Below are positions 11,084 to 20,548 of a DNA stretch of 20,548 nt, piece by piece. Under the pieces are notes generated by a model. The model was not told where the DNA came from and made no database searches. It saw only the letters and a list, made by a program, of their open reading frames with translations. The stretch spans positions 1 through 20,548 of the forward strand of contig JAIVFJ010000596.1 in NCBI GenBank assembly GCA_025765615.1, in the 5' to 3' direction. The number at the start of each line of letters is the position of its first letter. Position 1 is the stretch's first letter. This DNA is from Zopfochytrium polystomum. Lineage: Eukaryota > Chytridiomycota > Chytridiomycetes > Chytridiales > Chytridiaceae. A program made the position numbers and the translations under genes.

Positions 11084-12901
11084 ATGCGTGTCGCGATCGT
11101 CGGGTCAGGGCCTGGTTGGTGAAATGTTCGTGACCTTTGGGGCAAAGAAGACCTGACGCTGCTGCGCCGTGCACCCCGCGTGAATTGTTCCCCCCGATCG
11201 CAGCTGGTTTCTACACCGCCCATCATCTCTTGAAGCATGCTCTTCTGAAGAACAATCTCGCCGTTGATATATTCGAATCACTGCCTGTTCCGTTTGGCCT
11301 CGTCAGATTTGGGATCGCGCCGGACCATGCTGATGCGAAGGTTTGAGACCCGCTGCCATCGCGAGTTGCAGAACGCGAATAACTCGACCGAAATCCCAGA
11401 ACGTTGCCCATCGGTTTGATCAGCTTCTCACCGACCCTCGTGTGCGCCTGTTCGGCCACGTTCACGTTGGCCAGGACCTTTCCCTGTCGGCCCTCCGGCG
11501 CTCGTACAACGCCGTCGTCTTTGCCACCGGCGCGGTCCGCGACCGGCGCCTCGGGCTCCCACGCGAAGGCGACCTCCGTGGCGTCTTTGCGGCGCAGGAT
11601 CTTGTCGAATGGTACAACTGCCTGCCAAAGGAAAGCCGCCGAGGACCCACTGGACGACGCAGGCCCGCGGAGGACACAGCGGCTGGCGGATCCGGGATCC
11701 CTTTCGGCCTGGACGAAACGGACACGGCGGTCGTCGTCGGACACGGTAACGTTGCGCTGGATATCGCACGTATGTTGCTGCTTCCGGTCGACGTTCTGGC
11801 AAAGACGGACGTTAGCGAGGAAGCGTTGGCGGCGTTGGCCAAGAGTCGCGTTCGCAGGGTGCACTTGGTCGGGCGGAGAGGCCCGCTTCAGGTAACACTG
11901 TGAGAGCGACTTGCACTCAGACTACGAAAATTCTTAGCCCCCCTACTCTCCACAACAGGTGGCCTTTACTGCCAAAGAGCTTCGCGAAATCATGCACCTC
12001 CCCAACATCACACACCACGTCGACATGGAGTTCGTCCGCGACCACCTTACCCGCGTCGACCAGGCCGGGGTCCCCGTCGACCGCGCGAAGCGGCGGCTGA
12101 CCGAAATCCTCCTCAACCACCCGTCGCTGCTGCCCCTCTCCGGCGGCGCCGCCCCCGCACCAACGCAGCACCCCGCCGCCGCCGTCGCCAAGTCGCTTCT
12201 GCTGTGGTTCACGTCTTCGCCGACTCGGCTGCTGTCCGACGCTACGTCGGCGCAAGTGACTGGGATCGTGGTGGGGCGGAACGAGTTTGTCGAGGGCGAC
12301 TGGAGCAGGGTGAGGCCGGTGTCGCCGCCGGAGGAGGAGGTGATCAAGACCGGCTTGGTCGTAAGGAGCGTCGGGTACGAAGGGGAGGCGGTTCCGGGCC
12401 TTCCGTTTGACGGTAGGACGGGGACTGTGCCGAACGATGCGGGACGGGTTCGAGCGGCGAACGAGGTAATTTCCACCTGTTGTGCAGCCATCCATTGGTT
12501 GTCGAAAGCTTATTAATCGGCTTTCGGCGAATGGGCGGGCCAAAAAACAACGGCTGCTCCCCGGCTCACAGGAAAGCGATGCCTCAACGTCTGGGCTGTA
12601 CGTTTCGGGTTGGATCAAGCGGGGCGCGGTCGGGGTAGTTGCTGCGACCATGTACGACGCAATCGAGACGGCAGAGACGATTGTGGCGGACTTTGCGAGC
12701 GGCGCGCTCCCTGCCGTCACCACGGACGGGCAGTCTGATTCGGTGGAGGCGCTGTTGAGGGGAAAAGGTGTGCGCGCGGTGAGCTACCAGGATTGGAGGC
12801 GGCTGGACGCGGAAGAGACACGGCGCGGGGCGGCGGTGGGGAAGCCGCGCGAGAAGATCGACTCTGTTGCTGAAATGATGAAAGTAGTCCAGACAGTGTG
12901 A
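11084..12901 (+). CDS. ARH1: Adrenodoxin/ferredoxin-NADP+ reductase (Arh1/FDXR type)
   Basis: FAD enzyme that passes electrons from NADPH to mitochondrial ferredoxin for Fe-S cluster, heme A and related pathways. Exons: 11084-11114, 11204-11340, 11400-11891, 11959-12465, 12572-12901; 1497 nt, 498 aa. Exon 1 encodes only [10 protein letters not shown], the first half of the FAD-binding [15 protein letters not shown] motif. Next come [17 protein letters not shown] and [14 protein letters not shown]. The NADPH-binding motif is [14 protein letters not shown], followed by [29 protein letters not shown] and [19 protein letters not shown]. Near the end is FDXR-like [13 protein letters not shown] and GKPREKID. 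All core motifs are present. No mitochondrial presequence precedes the FAD motif, which is odd for this family. An extra targeting exon could lie upstream, or import may rely on an internal signal. The junction 12465/12572 inserts several residues relative to human. Confidence 0.93.
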
Positions 12902-13409
12902 GGTCGGGAGTGTTTGGCTTATAAAATGAACAGTCACATTTTGGCCTGAACCGTAAGAGAATTGAGAGGATGATTCAGATACCCACAGTAATTTTTTTGG
13001 CTGGGAGCCATTGGATGGGCTCTCTTTCGCGAAGAGCGTGTTTTGAGAATCACATACATTGGAATCTCTGATGAGCGCGTGAGGCCCCCGACACCAGTTG
13101 CCATTGTATCGGGGCGCGCCGTCTGTTGAGCGCTGCACTGTTGAGTGTGGCGATCGTAAGGATCCTCGAACGCGTCAATTAACGGATATTAACCCGTCAA
13201 GACGGTCTGCTACTTTGAGCAGATACGCAAAATACAGAATGTGTAAAAGGGGGGGACAAAAGTTTTCGACACTAATCAAAATTTTGACATCGTCCGATAT
13301 GTGAACTTCTTCAGTTTTCAATATTTCAACGCGAATTTTTGTACACAGATAAACCATTACTATGGCATCAAACTGTCTGAATTTGGATGCTCTACTTGTC
13401 CTGGTTCGC

Positions 13410-13634
13410 CTAATATTGGAAAGTAAACATGAAAAAATCGGAAATGAGCTGCCTGGCACGATTTGCTTTAGTACAGAGATTTGAAGCACTCACGTGAGCT
13501 GCAAGGGGTAGGATCAATAAAGAAAGGATGGTAGACAATAGTTGATATAGTGACAGTAAGATGTAATGCTCTGTGTCATTTACAGTAGTCTCTGGAAGTT
13601 GGAGAAACTGATTGTCATAAATTTTCGTGAACAT
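13410..13634 (-). CDS. Weak candidate: small protein with one hydrophobic segment
   Basis: Minus-strand exons 13634-13494 and 13448-13410 would encode 59 aa, starting MFTKIYDNQFLQLPETT and ending FFMFTFQY. A central segment (LLSLYQLLSTILSLLILPLA) could span a membrane. The intron at 13449-13493 has a GTGAGT donor, a TACTAAA branch site and a CAG acceptor, and is 45 nt with no stop, so the frame holds with or without splicing. There is no recognised family. It may be a chance frame in AT-rich intergenic DNA. Confidence 0.18.
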   Translation of the reverse strand: MFTKIYDNQFLQLPETTVNDTEHYILLSLYQLLSTILSLLILPLAAHVSASNLCTKANRARQLISDFFMFTFQY

Positions 13635-14865
13635 TGATTGCAAGCATTTTCAATCAAACCGCTTCTGTTTTTTCTCAATAAACTGACTCTCGTGAGTCTC
13701 TTTTAGTAAGCTTTTGGTTGCTGCTTGGTGAAATCGCTCTGGATTGGTTTTTTTAGAGCTTTGACCTCTGGATCTCCAATTTCCATTTTTCGTAGCCCTG
13801 ATTTGGGAGCCTAATGCAAATTACTAAGTCAACAGTCGGGCTCTTGCACCATTTAAGTATCATTATGTTCACTGTTTTATCCCCTTGGCTGTGTAAGGAA
13901 GCACTGGAAAGTGCTTCAGAGAAGCAGCAGAAAGGAATCATTCCGTTTCTGACTGTTTTACATAGCTGACAATCAATTGAAGCAGAACAGCAAGACCCTG
14001 AATTTCAATGACATAACGCCCTATCAGACTGACCGAAATTTCATTGCGAGATATTCAGAATTGACGAAATATTTATGAGTGTGCTGTCGTTGGTATGATG
14101 AGGCTGAAAACGTCTATTTGTCCGCTTCGATGGGCTCGTCTCCAGTGTTCTACTTTATCGGCGGATTAGCCAGGCATCGTCTTTTGGTACATTGAGAGAA
14201 ATTCGTCACCAGAAAAATATCATGACGCTTTTCAGCCTTCCAGTATACTTATGCGTAAGTTTCTTGCCATTAGAGTGCCGATTCTGATTCGCTCATTACA
14301 GACAGTTTCTCTATAATGGTGAGAACGCGGCGGCCCACGCAAGGCTTGACTAACTATGTAGAAGTTTGCTTCGCTTTTTCACACGACGTATCGAGCAATG
14401 TTTTGATCGAAGAAAACGTGGCTCATCTGGAGTGTTTCCGTCGTCCTTTCAGTGATTGATCTTGGAGTGAGCCTGTACGTGTACCAGCACGCTCAACTTT
14501 TTACATCGATTCACTGATGGTGCGTTCGCAAACAATAACTTCAAGGCATGTAAAAACAAACTTCAAAGGGGTATTTCTCAAATTAAGTACGATACAAGGC
14601 CAACTTTGGGATCCTGGTGGATCCGAATAACCAACAGACGTTGTTAACTCTGATTGTATATTGGTGCACCATTGATACGCTATTTTTTGTGGCTGCGTAA
14701 GCGAAAATCAAGCAGTTATGGGGAACATGCACAAGTCGACTGTGTCCGCTGGCGCTAACGTCGGAACAATTTTGCGGAGCGTACGCTACTCTGGCGTGGT
14801 TTTCTTGTTTTTTATGACGTCGGGTTTGCTTTGCAAAAGGAGAGTCTCCCGAGATTCCAGTTACC

Positions 14866-15323
14866 ATGCTGTGGACGGTTTTTGGCGGCTTTTTCTTCCA
14901 ATCGGGCAAGGTGAGTCACCACAAACTGTTCGGCGGGGTTTCGTGTTGTAGTCACATGTTTCAACGGAAAATCAATCAAATTGGTTACTCCTTTCTAAGC
15001 CTGGTCAGTTAGCATCAGCAATGCGAAAGCGGCTGATGTGCTCATTTACTAACTCATCTCGAAGGTGTTTCATTGTGATTGCCCCTGCAATCATGATGAT
15101 CGTCCAGCTAACTGACGCCGACCGCATTCGAAAGCTTGTTGCGACATTACAAAGTGCACCAGTCTCGCTGCCTTCCAACGACAAATCACGGCCGCAGTCC
15201 ATGGTCCTGACCGATACTTTGGTGGAAACCTCGCACTGCAAATATAATAATAGTAAGATGGAGGTCGGAAGAAAATATGTGGACCTAGTCGGAGTCCGTA
15301 TGGAACCCGACAATAATAAATAA
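14866..15323 (+). CDS. Weak candidate: two-exon hypothetical protein (119 aa)
   Basis: Exon 14866-14910 encodes MLWTVFGGFFFQSGK and is followed by a GTGAGT donor. The acceptor at 15007-15008 joins in phase 0 to a frame open from 15009 to a TAA at 15321-15323. The protein has two hydrophobic stretches, the N-terminal 12 residues and FIVIAPAIMMIVQL, separated by a basic segment (MRKRL...SSRRC). An AATAAA lies at 15314-15319, overlapping the stop. No family was recognised. The in-phase splice is the main support. It ends about 325 bp from the convergent TSC2 stop. Confidence 0.3.
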
Positions 15324-15647
15324 GAGGAAAACACGAATCCAACCCCAGTCACATTTTATGGCAAAACGCGAGTCGAGAATGGTTGGTAATCTCCACAAGT
15401 GCGAGTTAAAAAGAGGACTCTTTATTTGAGGGTGCAGGCTGGACAGCCTGTCATCCTCACATCTGGATCTGCAAGCAACAATGGACGACACACCTGTAAA
15501 AAAAATTTTGTCTCCGTTCTTCAAGTTCATGTGAAGCTCTTTGGCCTTTTATTGACTGTGTCATCAACAGCAGGAAAAGCAATTCATGGGGAGTCTTTTA
15601 GTCACTTAAATCGGGGGAGTCTTGATCAAGCTGTCCTTTCTCGGTGA

Positions 15648-18600
15648 TCACGTGAAGGTAGTGAAGTCGAGAACGCTGTCAGGCTTTGGGTCTCGTGGAT
15701 CAAGCTTGCTCACTCGATCGTGCAATCGCTTTATCTGACGCAGCCGTTCACGTGCATTGCTGATGAACATTCCTCCCCCAGCCTGACTCTGTGCTGCCAC
15801 CAAGGATAGCATGTTAGCATGCAGTGCTGCCTGTCGTACTGTTGCTCCCAGGTTTCGACCAGAAACTATGCGCCCCATGTCGTCACCGAACACTCCTGTA
15901 TAACCTAATCCAACTTCGTCCCGGACAGCCATTCTGACACGGAACCACGATGATTCATACTGATTGCTTGCCCGACGGAACCCAAGCTGTGGAGGAAGAG
16001 ACTCAGGCTCCTGAGCATCGGAGTCTGTCAGTGTCTCGGTCTCACCATCTGCGAGACGTGAAATGATAATGTTGACGAAGTTGAACTGTCCAGGTAGCGT
16101 GTGAAGTCCAAATGCTCTGTCACCGTTATTGGCAGCAGACAGTCCAGACTCGTCAAATGCAATGACAACAAAGTCGTTTCCGATATGCCGCTTTTTGAAT
16201 GAGCATCGAGGGTCCTTGTCCAAATTGGTTGGCATCATCGTGGCTGCATGGAACACCATCTGTGCCCCAGAGGCGTTGTCTTCCCAAACCACACAATGCT
16301 TTCCGTCAATTCCATCTGGAGATTTATCCAAACCGCCTGTGTACATTGTTGTGCGGGAAAGCTCCACAACTTCTCCCAGGGAGTGCAAAAACTGAGTGTA
16401 GGTCCAAGATCCGTGCGTATTTGCCAGTATCTCCACCTCATCAGATTGACCAGGTCCAACAAAGACAACACCAACTTTGTGAAGATCCACAACTGGTGTC
16501 CGGTCAAGCACTTTGAGGGCACGAACAGTCGCTTCATCTGTGCCCAACAACAACGGCACTTCGTTTGGGGTGGTAGCGCTGAGAGGTGATAACTGAAGCA
16601 GGAGAAAAGATGGGTCGATCACAACACGAGACTCTGTAGTTTCTCGGCCTTCAGTTGTGTCGAGTCCAACAGAGCTGCTACTGACAGAAACAGACCGTGG
16701 CCGAAGAGAATCTGGAACATCTGGTGGAGGTGAATAGGTACCAATACCAGGCCCAAAGCTCTGTGATGCAGATCGTGTGCGACGAGTCAAGTCATTCTCA
16801 GAAGTATTTCTCATCTGAGGGTTGCCATCAAAGGCAGCCAGAATACTAACTTGGTTTGACGCTGCTCGGCTCGAGTTACCCAAACGACTTGAAAACGACA
16901 CAAAACCAGAAGGCCGTCGTATTTGCACCTCAATCCATCCAGGCGCACCTGAATTGCGTATAGTTACCACCGCATTCCCAATTATCCATGTTTTTTCAGG
17001 AGCTATGCCATCAGTCCTTGCCGTTGGCGTTTGTAAGGGATTGATCAAGTCTGCTGAAGGACGAGGAGAACAATCGACATACGCGTTTTGAATAAGAACA
17101 TCCCACACCAGTTCAACGTTCTCATCCACTGTCACGGTAGTTCCACCTGAAGTAGGAATCATGTACTTGGTAATAAAAGGAATGAATTTCCGCCGCTCCG
17201 CAATTTTTAAATTGACGAACCAAACTGTGATAACGTAGTAGGCCAGGTGGACAACGTATTGTGATAGTGCTGTTGAATGAGATGTGGCTGTCGATGATTG
17301 GATAGACTGAAGTGCAATGCCAAAGACTCGCCGAAAATCAGCATCTGAACAATTCACGTAAAGTTCTGGAAGACGTGATAACGTTGAGAGAAACTCAAGG
17401 ACATATGGTGACATCGAAGAGGAGGTCAGTCGTGAGACTTTCAAAAGAACATTAGTAATGAGGCGAATCATGTTTCCAGGAAGCTCTAACAGTGCGTTTG
17501 TCAATGTCTGTAGGCAAAACCGTGAAGTTGAAGGCCATTTCTGTAGACCAAGCTCAACAGTAGAGATGATTTCGTCTAGATCTTGCTTGTTGAAAAAGCT
17601 CTTGTAAGAAATGAGGACAGCCAACAATTTGAATGCAAGCAAATAGATATCGGACTTTTTCGCAGCTTTCGGGAGGTGAACAATGGACGACGCCGCTGTT
17701 TCTCGTGTAATTAAGAAGCATAAGAAAGTGCGAAGTGATCCTATTGCTTTTGGCGCACCAGCAAACAAAGCAATGTTTTGCAGCTGATACGATAAATTCT
17801 GAAACACCAAGGAGTAAATGTCCCAGTCGGTTTCATTGGAAACTGCCTCCACCAGGTGCGCAAGATAGCTGTCCATGTCCAAAATTGCAGAATTGAGTAC
17901 TTTTGAGCTGCCTGCATAGCAACGCAACGGATTCATTCCAATATAAGGCATCTCTGAATCACTGGACTGATTTTCAAAGAAGATATGAAAGTCACTGCGG
18001 GCTCTAGTAGACAAAGCGAACTTGAGTCCAAGAAGTCGAGCTTTGGTTGGCACATCGTGTGAACATGCAATATTGACTATGGTATCAAATATAGTACTGC
18101 TGTGTATTCCCCGCAGCTCCATTGCGGAAATTTTGAACAACTTGAGCAGAGCGCACATCACTATATAAGATACACCTGGGTCCACAGCAGTTACTGCAAT
18201 ATTGTTGTAGGAGTCCAGCAGACGTACACAATACACAGGACTTGCAACTCCGAATATCTGAGCTCCAGCATTAACCAGTTTGGATAGAAGAAATGGCTTT
18301 TGTGCGGTGTCCAGGATTAGCTTAATGAAGAGTTCCAAGACAAAATCCAATCGTTGCCCCTCGCAAACTTCAGTTGCAGTGATGACAAGGTCTGCAGTCA
18401 TTTCTGCAAGACTGTCCCATCTACTATTCAAAACAAAAGAGTTCACAAGACAATCAATTCGATGCTCATTAACATCAAATGAGATTCGCGCAGCTTCATG
18501 CTCTAACAATGAAACAGCAAGAGGCTCCGGGAGATCTGCCGACAATTCCAAAAGGACACCAAAAAAGGTATCGACAGAGGAGCTGCTGGGAATTAAGGAA

Positions 18601-19960
18601 AGACTTGAGTGAATGGATAAAATCAGCATCCTGTGCAGTGCTGCAACACTTTCCGGTGTCTTTGGTTCACCTTGATAGGAGGCAAAATCAAAAACGCTCC
18701 ATTGCAGCCCAGTGAGTTGCCGCATAGGCCAGAAGCTTAATAGATCAGCGGTAAATGATATGATTGCCTCCCAATCTTGGTACGTTAACAAACTTGCTTT
18801 AAATTGGATCAACGTCAGGGTTCCAACAAGAACTTCAACAAGGACAGGTACTCTGTACTCCACTGTTTCCACACTTGACTCTGGGATAGAGTAAAGAAAA
18901 GACATCAGCAGTGATTGTTCTAGTGGAAATTTTGGCAGTGCTTGAGGGCCCCACGCAGCTTGGCACAGAATGTGTGCGCTTCCCGTTGCAATCAAGCCTA
19001 GGTGCAAATGGCCCAGATCCTCCCGCCGTTCCAGGTCTGTCTCTGCCCAATTGCATACAAGCAAAATCGAGGATCGAGCTTGATGAGAAGTGAAAACTTG
19101 CCGCGCCAGCAGCACAGCATTTGGCCTTAGTGATTCGGATGATGCGGTGATAAGGGCAATGGCAGCCAAGACATCTTCAAGCTGCTTCGAGTCGTTCAAA
19201 AAAGGTCCGATCCTTTCAACAGACATACGCATCAAGTCTGAAAGGGGAAATCGAAAGAGACCAGCTGACAAAAGCTGCAGTATAGCAGTCAAGATGTTGG
19301 CTTGATTGAGAGCAGCAAGAGACAGTTTTAGTAACGCCGCTGCAGCTGAGGGAGTGATATCAGTGCCTGGCTCTGCGGATAATAGAGCTTCTGTGGTGAG
19401 CGATAATAGTGATAAGAGCGGTTGTGATGGTTCCGATTTCTTGTCGTGTGTTCCGTCACTATATTTGGACGCGCCAATCCATGAGGAAAAGTAGCTGCAG
19501 TACACGATGGTCAAAGTCTGCAACAATGCTTCCGCCCCTTGTAAGAGCCGTCAAAGCGGCGAGACCCTGCCTGATATATTTTACTCCCACTATCGATACG
19601 ATTACCACAGCAACCTGCCGCCGACAGATATTGGTTAGTTCAGACCAAGTGAGAACAAAAATATTGACCTTCGATGATGTCAAGGAACAACAAGCGAGTG
19701 GAGGAGGTGAGCATGTCAAAGTGCGCTTCAGCACAGCTAGCGACAAACTGGAGCGCCACATATGAGACTGTCTTCTTGCGGGTATTCTACTGGTGGCGGA
19801 GGGTCATCGAGGTCATCGAGTGTTTGTTTGAACTGCGTTTCAGTGTGCTTGAGCCCACGCGAATCTTGACTGCAATTCGTGCCCACAGATTTTTTATGTC
19901 CTCATCGGACGCAAATGCAGTCGCTGGTACTAATTCAACCAGGCGGCGAGCTTCGGGCGG
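15648..19960 (-). CDS. TSC2: Tuberin (TSC2), Rheb GTPase-activating protein, 5' end incomplete
   Basis: Catalytic subunit of the TSC complex, which turns off Rheb and so restrains TORC1. Exons (minus): 19960-19859, 19786-19669, 19589-19506, 19345-15648; 4002 nt, 1333 aa, lacking the start. N-terminal helical repeats: LVPATAFASDEDIKNLWARI matches human [20 protein letters not shown], and later FVASCAEAHFDMLTSSTRLL aligns without gaps. The middle has LEFLSTLSRLPELYVN, YVVHLAYYVITVWFVN and KFIPFITKYM, all tuberin signatures. TWIIGNAVVTIRN and GWIEVQIRRPSG follow. The C-terminal GAP domain has LHKVGVVFVGPGQSDEVEIL, HGSWTYTQFL and KKRHIGNDFVVIAFDESG; the catalytic asparagine thumb codon is 16176-16178. 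It ends VLDFTTFT, like human VEDFTEFV. The uninterrupted frame extends up to about 19540, but 19346-19505 is an intron: removing it gives a gap-free match. The linker before the GAP domain is much shorter than in human (1807 aa). Confidence 0.93.
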
Positions 19961-20137
19961 CTATCCACTCACTCATCCATTAAGAGCCGGTCTTGGAAGT
20001 TGAAGCCGGGACGACGGCCAAATCAATCGATGAGGTTCGGCTTCCTCGACCTGTTCTGCTCAGATACTGACGGCGTACAGAAAAGGGTTCGGCTGTCGGC
20101 AATATCTCTACAACCAGCGACTCAGCTGTGCGTGAAC
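19961..20137 (-). other. Probable long intron near the 5' end of TSC2
   Basis: On the minus strand a GTTCAC donor (20137-20132) and a GGATAG acceptor (ending 19961) bracket 177 nt with stops in the coding frame. Both sides are phase 0. It is longer than most introns here, but the same gene has a 160-nt intron at 19346-19505. It is tentative because it depends on the upstream exon being real. Confidence 0.35.
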
Positions 20138-20263
20138 GTTTATGCTGCAAACTGCCTGTACAAGTGAGACTGCGTCCTTGTGTGCGCCGGAAGTGACTGC
20201 GACAGCCGCAGCAGCGTGATCCGCGATCTCCTTGTCTTGAAGTCTCTTCACGAGAAATCCTCG
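20138..20263 (-). CDS. Tentative additional N-terminal exon of TSC2
   Basis: The minus frame is open from 20263 down past the proposed donor and reads ...KRLQDKEIADHAAAAVAVTS...AVSLVQAVCSIN. Joined to the next exon it gives VQAVCSINPPEARRLVELV, which has the spacing of the tuberin N-terminus (human [20 protein letters not shown]). There is no ATG in this exon, so its left boundary is a splice site or lies elsewhere. The start codon of TSC2 remains unfound, possibly beyond the window. Confidence 0.35.
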
Positions 20264-20548
20264 TCATTTGTGAGCACGTGTCAGGCACAGTTGGTGCGGC
20301 CGCACGCTACCGATCTTCGCGTCCACGAGAGCCGAATCTAGATTGATGAGGAGGAAGAATCTGCAACGACTTCCAACCTGATCAAGCTGAGCGCGAGTGC
20401 ACGTTTGTCATCACCGTTCGTATGCTGCCCAACAATCTTCAAGTGAAGGAGAAACTGTGTGGAATAGCATTTCCCACTTCGGTCTTTCCGCGGATGTTTG
20501 TGCTTATCTCCAGCGGCGACCAGTTGCCTCGGACAGCGAATCCGGTTC
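20264..20548. other. Unresolved window edge, open frames on both strands
   Basis: On the + strand a frame is open from 20348 to the window end, with an ATG at 20422 (MLPNNLQVKEKLCGIAFPTS...). On the minus strand another frame is open from the edge to a TAG near 20340 (...STQFLLHLKIVGQHTNGDD...). Either could be the first exon of a gene, and neither shows a family signature. It could hold more of TSC2 or a divergent neighbour. Confidence 0.3.

Larger units (their letters stand above)
12902..15647. other. AT-richer 2.7-kb intergenic region between convergent genes
   Basis: Lies between the 3' ends of Arh1 (+) and TSC2 (-). No known domain was recognised in any frame. It is visibly lower in GC than its neighbours. 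Several well-formed splice-like signals occur: minus 13449-13493 (GTGAGT, TACTAAA, CAG), plus 14255-14301 (GTAAGT, CTGATT, TACAG), plus 14319-14361 (GTGAGA, GACTAAC, TAG) and plus 14911-15008 (GTGAGT, CAG). These suggest small or noncoding spliced transcripts, or a decayed gene. Two weak coding candidates are listed separately. Confidence 0.5.

Noticed and set aside
14093..14196. Frame reading YLSASMGSSPVFYFIGGLA, faintly like the P5C reductase signature
   Set aside because: Match is confined to one short stretch, overlaps another open frame, and nothing else of a P5C reductase is present.
14100..14254. Frame with a REIRHQKNIMTLF stretch resembling a protein kinase alpha-C/N-lobe region
   Set aside because: About six residues of the usual spacing are missing and no other kinase motif (GxGxxG, HRD, DFG) is nearby; likely coincidence.

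Overview
This is nuclear DNA of a eukaryote, most likely a fungus and probably an early-diverging, chytrid-like one. The inference rests on many short GT-AG introns (about 50-180 bp), five conserved eukaryotic genes, and the combination of a TSC2 (tuberin) gene with a Frizzled-family seven-helix receptor that still carries an extracellular cysteine-rich domain. No prokaryotic operon, CRISPR array, phage gene, rRNA or tRNA was seen. The species assignment is inference only.

Layout, left to right. 1-71 is the last 22 codons of an unidentified + strand gene. 72-2602 is gene-poor and holds a diverged direct repeat (about 290-560 and 1718-1960, with a third fragment near 640-705) and poly-T tracts. 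2603-5297 (-) is a six-exon Frizzled/Smoothened-like receptor. 5825-6978 (-) is a three-exon thymidylate synthase. It is head-to-head with 7456-11040 (+), a nine-exon gene for the U5 snRNP GTPase Snu114/EFTUD2. Only 43 bp later, 11084-12901 (+) encodes an adrenodoxin/ferredoxin-NADP+ reductase (Arh1/FDXR) in five exons. 12902-15647 is AT-richer and has no recognisable gene, though a few weak spliced candidates are listed. 15648-19960 (-) is TSC2, with a 3.7-kb last exon holding the Rap/RhebGAP domain, three more N-terminal exons and a tentative fifth at 20138-20263. The true start of TSC2 was not found. The last 300 bp is open on both strands and unresolved.

Exon models were built by matching translated segments to remembered family sequences (human EFTUD2, FDXR, TYMS, TSC2; Frizzled family pattern) and demanding GT-AG introns that restore frame. 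All four complete models sum to a multiple of three: receptor 774 aa, TS 339 aa, Snu114 1008 aa, Arh1 498 aa.

The genes do not form a pathway cluster. Snu114 (splicing), TS (dTMP synthesis) and Arh1 (mitochondrial electron transfer to ferredoxin for Fe-S and heme work) are housekeeping genes. TSC2 and the Frizzled-like receptor are signalling genes. The receptor is the most unusual element, since this family is best known from animals and is patchily present in fungi and amoebae.
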